DNA of 64,000 nucleotides from Perkinsus olseni. Its lineage: Eukaryota > Perkinsozoa > Perkinsida > Perkinsidae. Below the pieces are notes generated by a model that worked only from the letters and a program-made list of their open reading frames with translations, was not told where the DNA came from and ran no database searches. The stretch spans positions 310,001 to 374,000 of the forward strand of contig JABANP010000006.1 of NCBI GenBank assembly GCA_013115135.1, read 5' to 3'. Both the position numbers and the translations under genes were made by a program. This document shows positions 57,675 through 64,000 of this stretch, in pieces; position 1 is the first letter of the stretch, and each line of letters starts with the position of its first letter.

Positions 57675-60600
57675 TTAGAAGTGTTGAATGACTTTATCTT
57701 CGACATTTGCTTCGCTAGACTCGACCGGAGGCCATTCCCAATGTCTGCACCTGGACAACATGGAGCAAGAACAAGAGTCTGAAAGCCTCAGACCTTCCAC
57801 AGGTGCGAAGTCTTCCCGCGTCGCGTAATACTGGCGACTGAGCTGAAGATTCGGGAGGCATTCCCCATTCACGAGATCCGGTAGCATCTGGGCTAAGACC
57901 TGAAGGTTTGCGAGGTTAAATGGCCAACGCAGGGACTGAGCTCGGTCTGCACTGCAGACTCAGGCGCAGCGTCAGGAGCCGTGATAGCGACTCAAACTGA
58001 ACATGGGGAACCCCGGAACCTGCGGGTGAGGGATTCCATGGGAATGTTTGCTACCTGGTAGAGCGGTAGAACAAGAACATCAATAAAACCAACTTGACAC
58101 TTAGACAGTTTCACGTTGTCCCTGAAAGGAAAAGCCCATCATACTGTGAGAAGGTGGCAGTAGTCTTATACGAGCCAGTACTATCTCACGGAACATACCG
58201 GTCATGCATTGGAGATAGCGGCATTCCCTTGTCCCTTTCCAAGTCGCCCTGCCTAGAAAACTCCTCCATTACCCGGGGCGCCCAGAGAAGGTAACACCTG
58301 CTTTCACATTTCTCCAATCTACAGGAGTATGGTTCACAGGGAGGATGTGAATCAACCAATGAATCAATCTTGTCGGAACAAAAATTTTACCATGCTCTTG
58401 CTGAAAACGGAAGTAACTACAACCCAATCCCTAGTCTCCCTGAGAGTTCCTTACACACCATTCGAGACCCCTTCGAACGTAGTCATTCAACCTACTCAAT
58501 ATCACGTGAGGGGTACGAGATATCTGCAGCATGCAGTAGTATATTCAGCAAGAGCTGGCGGTTCGAGTGCTCGCACTTATTATCTGAGCATATGCCGACG
58601 GTCTCACCGGCTGAGCTAATAAAGGCACTCGCCTGGGAATGTTGCAGGCGAGTTCTTCAATTTGGACCGCAGTTCCGACAATGCGGTGAAATGATTCTGG
58701 TTGTCTGTCATCAGGACCATCTCGATTATCATCTTACGGGATAACGCCCAATCGTCCTACGACACAAAGGAAAACTCGGAACTGCAGGGCTGGAGGCAGG
58801 CGAGCGCGTTCGAAAGCTAACGTGAACTTCCACTTAGAGAATCCACCGGGAAGACGAAACGAGAGGTACTTCAGAGTAAGCTTCCATTGGATTCACTGTC
58901 ATATTGCTAAGCAAAGTGAACGCTGCGGCCAAGTGGTGATTCTCCAATACCTGAGGGACCCCAAGCGTCAGAGGTAGGTGATGCCACTAGAGATGACATG
59001 AAGATCCACAAAGACTCGATGGAGGTTCCACTCACAGCGTCGTCGCTATATCGGATCGCCATGGGATGGTGCGTGTTGACGAGAAAAGGACTGTCGACCC
59101 CCGGGTGCTCATAGTCGTGAATCTGAATCAAAGGCCCACAGAGCAGTTGATGGTGCCGACAGGCCCTACCGCAGCGGCAAAGAGCCCAGCCTGCAGCTCC
59201 TGAGCCGAAAAGAACTGTGGGCACGTCGGTCCCTGTTGGAGTGAGCTGCAAGATATACCGATACATAGCATGTTCGGAATGTTCGGAAAATCGGAGGAGC
59301 TGCTTACACTAAGAGTCCAAGCATCGCCTGCATCACCTCGACAGTGTGCATTGAATTGTGATATGGGTTGCTAGATCGGCAACCCTCCTCAACCCCACTG
59401 AGGAACTCGGCTGTTGCCGCCAAGTCGAGTTTCACTGATAGGAAGCCAATCAGACTCTCCACAGTGTCGAGGAGGCTGAGATCATCTTTTCGAAAGATTG
59501 GAAGATTGTTCCGCTTGGCGGAATCCGCACCGCGGAAAAGTCGGGATTCGGCATTCTGGAAAGGTCCGAGGCGTAGCGTTCCGATCTATTCGAAGCACTT
59601 GGCTCGTGAAGGGCTTAGGGAACAAGCCAGATTTTCGAGAAGGCAGAGCACGCACGGTCACGCTCAGGTGGAATCAGCTGATCTTTTGGCTTCTCGAACT
59701 TCCCTGAGGGGCTCAGCGGCCCGATTTGGCCATATTCACCACCGAATGCCGACACCACACAGAAGAAGTACATTCCCGAGCATAGTAGTAGCGGAAGCTC
59801 GGGTAAGTCACTAACAAAGAGAACACTGATGCTGTAAGTTACAGCCTGTAACCCTACATAAACAATATTCAAATTATCCTCACCTATCACTAAACACGCC
59901 TAGCGCAGCATGAGTGTTGAAGGTTCTATACAGTGTGCCTGTCGCGACATCCTTGCCGAGGGAGCTCAACTTCACCGCCAATGCAGAGTGGCTGACGACG
60001 CCACCGCTAATCGAGCCACGCGTCCTGACGAAGCAGATCTCTAAAAAGAACTGAGGCAGGCAGATCACGATAATCTCGGCGCAACAAGACTGAAGACCGT
60101 TCCTCTCCTTTGCGTTGTCTTCGGCACAGCGAGCACCTCCGCCGGTCTCTTCGAGCTCGGATCTAACTCCGGTGCGTAGCTGGCGTCGAAGGCCTCCGGG
60201 TCTGGGAGGCTTTCTGGGTGACCGAGGAGGTACTGAAACCAGCCAAGAGCCGATGGTGCGCGTAGCAAATATCGACCACAAAGATGAGGGGGGATGCCAA
60301 AAATTGAAGAGGAGGCCGACACTCGTTGAAATTGTGGGCGCGGGATTTGGACGATAGCTGGGGATTCGACAGCTAGGGGAGCCGACTAGCTATCAATGTG
60401 CCCCAAGTCCCGTGACACGGGAACATAAAGACACGGTTCCCGTGTCTTTATAAGCGGCTGCGGCCTGCGAATTCTGTACCATATTCGTACAGTTCTTGGA
60501 CGCCAAGTACCGGAGACACGGATGAAAATGCTATCGGGAACCCCTCTTTCTACGCGCAAGGTGAAGACGTTGAAGGTCCACGATGTCGCTGAACGCGATA

Positions 60601-63600
60601 GGTAGCCGATAACCCGCGCAGTAGCGGGGTCCAGGTCCAGGCGTTGTACGCTCACGTCAGATGGCTCGATCACAGGCCGCTCGCCGGCGAGGATGTTCTC
60701 CAGAAGGACCCCTGTTCGACTCCGGAGAGGAACCTTGACACGAACATCATGCACACGGAGGTATACGGAGGCCATAGTGTTGTCGACACATGCACGTCGA
60801 TGAGATACATCACGAGATGTGTTACACAGTAGTCAACCACCTGCACTAAGCAGGAGAGATAGTTTAATCGGTGAAAGCCTGCACCAGCTGTTTCTCGGTT
60901 CGTTAGAGAGGGGGCGAATTCGGTCTGGCTCACAGGCGGCATCGCTACCGTTATACCGATGCTCATATGGAGCCTAGTAAGATGCGTATCCGCCTGTACT
61001 TTCACGGAAAAATAGCCATGCACTATCTATTGTAGTATACCCCGTTATGCGTCAGCTTTAGTACGCTATCACATAATCAGTTACCTTTGTCGTGCTGTCA
61101 TCCGCTGCCGCACCTGCTGCAGCTTTTTTCTTGGCGAGGAATTTCTCTAACTCATTGTCTCGCCATGTTTTGGTACTTGTCTTAGCACTCGCGCTGAGGA
61201 TGGAGATTCAACTCAAGGGCAGGACTTGTCGCCGAGGTGGCTGAGTAATGTCAGACAAACTGAGGCACAGAATCACCTGCCGAGAGCCAGCCACTCATTG
61301 ATCTCTTGCCGAATGGCCGCGAGCTCGTCATCGCCGTCCCCCCCTGACGTGCCGCGCTTTCCTGCTGTGACCGATATAGTGTATAGGTTGTTGGTATTGA
61401 TAATCTCAGAAGCCCAATTGACTCTCTCGCGCATGGGTCCGGATAGACCCTTAGTCTCCTCGCACCTCGCGGAGGATGTCCATAACTCTATCAACTCGAG
61501 AGCTGAACTGTAATGCGGTGTCGGCACCTGCAGGCTCCACTGAAGAGGTGAAGACCAAGAAATCCTACCGTGATGGCCGCGTCGCTTTTTCCTGCTTCTA
61601 CCCGCTTTGCGCAAGGCAAGCACAAGCCGAAGTAAACGAAAAAGCCTCAGGATGGTAAAGGACTTAGCATTCCCGGGGGCCGCAATCTGCAATCTGGAAT
61701 TTGCCCGTCACTGATCGTTTCTCCGCTAGCAATGAAAGAAGGGACCACCGCGCCCCAATACCTTCGCCACGAAGGAACCCACAACAATGACGAAGTCGAA
61801 CAGGTTCCACCGATCATTGAGGTACCAGTATCCTTCCGCGCTGAAGAGAGCAGTGACGCGTTCAACGACCAGCGAGGTTATACATGAGTCTCATTATTAT
61901 TTCCAGCAGGAACAACCCGAGGAAGACTGTGTCCACTGTCTCGAAGACGTCGCTGACAGCCTCACTCACGTACTCTTCGATGCCTGAGGGTCTAAATGCT
62001 AGCAGAAGACACATAGCTCAGCCCCACCTAGGGCTGCAAGAATAAAGAGAGCATAGACACCAACTAGACCATACACGAAGAATTCGAAACCCCTGGAGTC
62101 AACCACAAGTATGGTCAGCCCACGGAGGAGCTGCCAAGGACCTGATTGAAACGATCTAGTGGAATGATCGGCAGTTACAGCGACCCACTCGGCTCATGCG
62201 CCTCTTCTTGGTGACCATCACTACCGGTAGTTAGTGAGGAGCCAGGAGAGTTCTGGTTTGGCTCAACTCGCACACGACCAAGTTTCCGCATAAGCACGAA
62301 CCTGCAAGAAGTATAGATAGGCCGACCCCGCTCCACCCACCAGATCAGGGCTTGGAAGGCGAGGTTGCGTAGCTGGTCCAACACAAAGACCGCGAACCAG
62401 AAAACGAGAAAAGATAGAGGTCGTCCATACCTGAGCGCGCAATCCCTCGGGATGATAAATCTCGGTTAGAGCGTTACTTTATCGTGTGGAAGACGTCGCT
62501 GGAAACGACCAGAACTAGAGCTACGAAGACGCTTAGGAGGAGCCATTGTAAGGTGCACTTGCGAGAGGCTGCAACCACAGCAGTATCAGCTAAGTCATGC
62601 TCGCCAAGCTGCGACTTGTAACCACTATCGCTGATGGCAATCAGTCTGAGCACGACATATGGACGCCGGGAAGTGACACCTGGGACGAGCTTCTGAATTA
62701 CAAAAGAAGAACATCGAGGACGAACTGGGTCGGGGCGCTGTAAAGTATCGCCAGGAAGACTCGTCCCCACGATATGCAGATGGCCCCATGGTCTTTCTGT
62801 TGCCCGGTGTAGCATACCTGCACTCAACCTCCGCGCGTATTGCCCCTACGATCGGCCTACCTCGTTTCGGAAAGAGTCAGTCTCACAGACGTCTTCCGGC
62901 TCAACACACAGCAAATCATGTTCCTCGATATCTGTGCCAAGCTGCGAGCAATAGGGTCTACTGTCACCACTAGCCGCGTATAACGTCATGGTGAGTGCCT
63001 TTCCGGCAGGGAGAGCATCAAGGCTCAATTCGTCCTATTGTAGAGAAATAAAAATACATGTAACAGCGCGCCTTGGCCACGTCAATAGCATCCTGTTCAG
63101 AGAGCCTTTTTATCACCTCAAGACTAATGGATTGAGCAGCATCATACCCTTCCGCCTTGCACGCTGGGAAACATATTCCAGTCCTAGACAAGCGGGCACG
63201 CTCCCGAAACGAGCCGCTCGATATGCATGGACCTCACCTGGAAAGCCGACCATCCCAAAGTTTAGCGGCCTCAATTTCTGACAGTGTGTCATAAGCCGGG
63301 ATGCTCGGAGCGCAGAAGTCTGCGAAGATACTAGATGTTGCACCGAACTCATCTAGCGGCTTCTTATAGAGATATAATGCTGAGTATTCGTTTCCGCCAA
63401 ATGTGATAACCTATCATCTCAAGGCAAACAATGAGTTCGTTATGCGCGTTCACCGTACCAAGTCCAGATGCGTCTCGCAGGATGAAAGAGGAAAAGAGTC
63501 CACGGCGCAGCCAAGCTTGCAAGCAGATCTCATTCGACAGTCGATCCCATAGTCGCGACTTCTCGTCGACATCAAGATACCAGACACCGAACCGTAACTG

Positions 63601-63760
63601 ATTCCGTTAGTCGCACAGAAGCTCGCACTTATGATGGGGGCATTCTCACATGAGAAGATACAGTAGAAAGCGCGAGAGTCGTGCCATCCCAGGCGATTTG
63701 AAGTTTGGCGGGAGACTGAGAAGAAGTCCCGAGCATCTCTATGGAGCGCTTTTAATCAAT
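57675..63760 (-). CDS. Class I cyclic nucleotide phosphodiesterase with voltage-sensor-like membrane domain
   Basis: Hydrolyses cAMP and/or cGMP. C-terminal exons contain the complete PDE core: WTFNVFTL, ATAEFLSGVEEGCR, NPYHNSMHTVEVMQAM, ELQAGLFAAA joined to IHDYEHPGVDSPFLVNTHHP, VLENHHLAAAFTLL, RKMIIEMVLMTDN, LLLNILLHAADISYP, MEEFSRQGDLERDKGMPLS and KCQVGFIDVLVLPLYQ; the metal His/Asp residues and the purine-clamp Gln are all there. Stop at 57675. Upstream are six hydrophobic segments: LQWLLLSVFVALVLVVSS, LSFLVFWFAVFVLD, FEFFVYGLVGVYALFILAAL (S1), VFLGLFLLEIIMRL (S2), RWNLFDFVIVVGSFVA (S3) and the Arg-rich ILRLFRLLRLVLALRK (S4). S4 leads straight to VDRVMDILREV and MRERVNWASEIINTNNLY, the PDE linker, without S5-S6. 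A 1-kb stretch at 59450-60480 is unresolved. The 5' end lies beyond about 63760. Confidence 0.85.
60404..60455. repeat. Overlapping palindromes inside the phosphodiesterase gene
   Basis: ATAAAGACACGG and CCGTGTCTTTAT (12 bp) form a hairpin with a 3-nt loop at about 60424-60450, just after a second palindrome, CCCGTGACACGGG. They lie in a probable large intron between PDE exons. Confidence 0.7.
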
Positions 63761-64000
63761 AACGCGGCAGACGGCAGTTCTACTCCTTGTCATTCTGCCA
63801 GCACTTGAGGACGACATTATTGGCTCGCAGGTGCGAGCTCAGCCTCCTGGCTATAGGTGGATCGGATGTGAGGAAGTCATACGCCCACATCAAAGAGGAT
63901 GATCACAAACATGCACAAACTGCGAACGATGACCACAGCGCCCCCGCTCTAATGATAAACTGATTGAGAGGTTTCAAACTCTGAGAATCGCGCTCGAATG
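63761..64000. other. Window end, probably still within or upstream of the phosphodiesterase gene
   Basis: No clear exon in the last 240 bases. Exons at 63590-63460 (RFGVWYLDVDEKSRLWDRLS) and 63730-63640 (EMLGTSSQSPAKLQIAW) are tentatively assigned to the same minus-strand gene. Confidence 0.35.

Noticed and set aside
58325..58744. Plus-strand frame of about 140 codons that reads as a plausible protein
   Set aside because: The minus strand here encodes PDE core motifs (RKMIIEMVLMTDN and HAADIS) that cannot be chance.
58725..58860. Impression that the PDE is truncated after VLENHHLAAAF
   Set aside because: Further exons to the left supply the rest of the catalytic domain down to QxGF and a stop at 57675.
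59368..59814. Plus-strand 148-codon frame
   Set aside because: It runs antisense to the exons carrying ATAEFLSGVEEG and YHNSMH of the PDE; composition is Arg/Ser-rich as expected of a shadow.
1..64000. CRISPR arrays, insertion sequences, prophage or operons
   Set aside because: None seen; spliced genes and pol III tRNA promoters show the DNA is eukaryotic nuclear.

Overview
This is nuclear DNA from an intron-rich protist. Genes lie on both strands, are broken into many exons (often 60-200 nt), and have mostly 40-110 nt GT-AG introns whose 5' sites are typically GTGAGT or GTAAGT. Base composition is mixed. The gene content (a multi-exon IMP cyclohydrolase/AICAR transformylase, axonemal kinase and NDK-like genes, a plant-RLK-like kinase, a large transmembrane phosphodiesterase, mucin-like and cathepsin X-like secreted proteins) fits an alveolate, most like Perkinsus and its relatives. 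That assignment is inference from style and content, not from a database match. Nearly all long uninterrupted reading frames are exons or antisense shadows, so the gene models below were assembled by eye from splice signals and family motifs. Start and end coordinates of unrecognised genes are approximate.

Layout. 1-2.2 kb: minus-strand gene for a probable secreted or membrane protein, cut by the window edge. 2.4-9.7 kb: two tandem minus-strand polypeptide GalNAc-transferase genes with lectin-like tails; the second has a one-base frameshift. 10-11.3 kb: ZNHIT3-like HIT zinc-finger gene (minus). 12.2-16.6 kb: plus-strand RLK/IRAK-like kinase that appears to run on into UBA-UIM-UBA ubiquitin-binding modules, with a TA-flanked mariner-like MITE in one intron. 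16.7-20 kb: unrecognised genes. 21.1-24.7 kb: ATIC (purH) in about 20 exons, with an initiator tRNA-Met gene nested antisense in one intron. 25.8-31 kb: an alternating tandem array of two kinds of small C2H2 (U1-like) zinc-finger genes. 31.3-36.7 kb: secreted proteins, namely an unknown, a mucin-like repeat protein and a cathepsin X/Z-like protease. 36.8-40.7 kb: a protein with probably three degenerate NDK domains. 41.0 kb: tRNA-Thr(CGU). 41.8-43.6 kb: UCHL5 deubiquitinase (minus). 44.2-46.8 kb: unknown (minus). 47.6-50.2 kb: MOK-type ciliary kinase (minus). 52.3-53.5 kb: unknown (plus). 53.6-55.0 kb: F-box-like protein (minus). 55.5-57.2 kb: ankyrin protein (minus). 57.7 to beyond 63.7 kb: a class I cyclic nucleotide phosphodiesterase preceded by membrane helices that include a voltage-sensor-like S1-S4 unit (minus).

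Themes. Three loci concern ubiquitin (UCHL5, F-box, kinase with UBA/UIM). Two concern flagella (MOK, multi-NDK). GalNAc-transferases and a Ser/Thr-rich repeat protein they could glycosylate occur in the same window. The most unusual architectures are the voltage-sensor/phosphodiesterase gene, the kinase/ubiquitin-binding gene and the alternating zinc-finger array. Several otherwise intact genes carry single-base reading-frame breaks, some in short homopolymers, so assembly error must be excluded before calling any of them a pseudogene.
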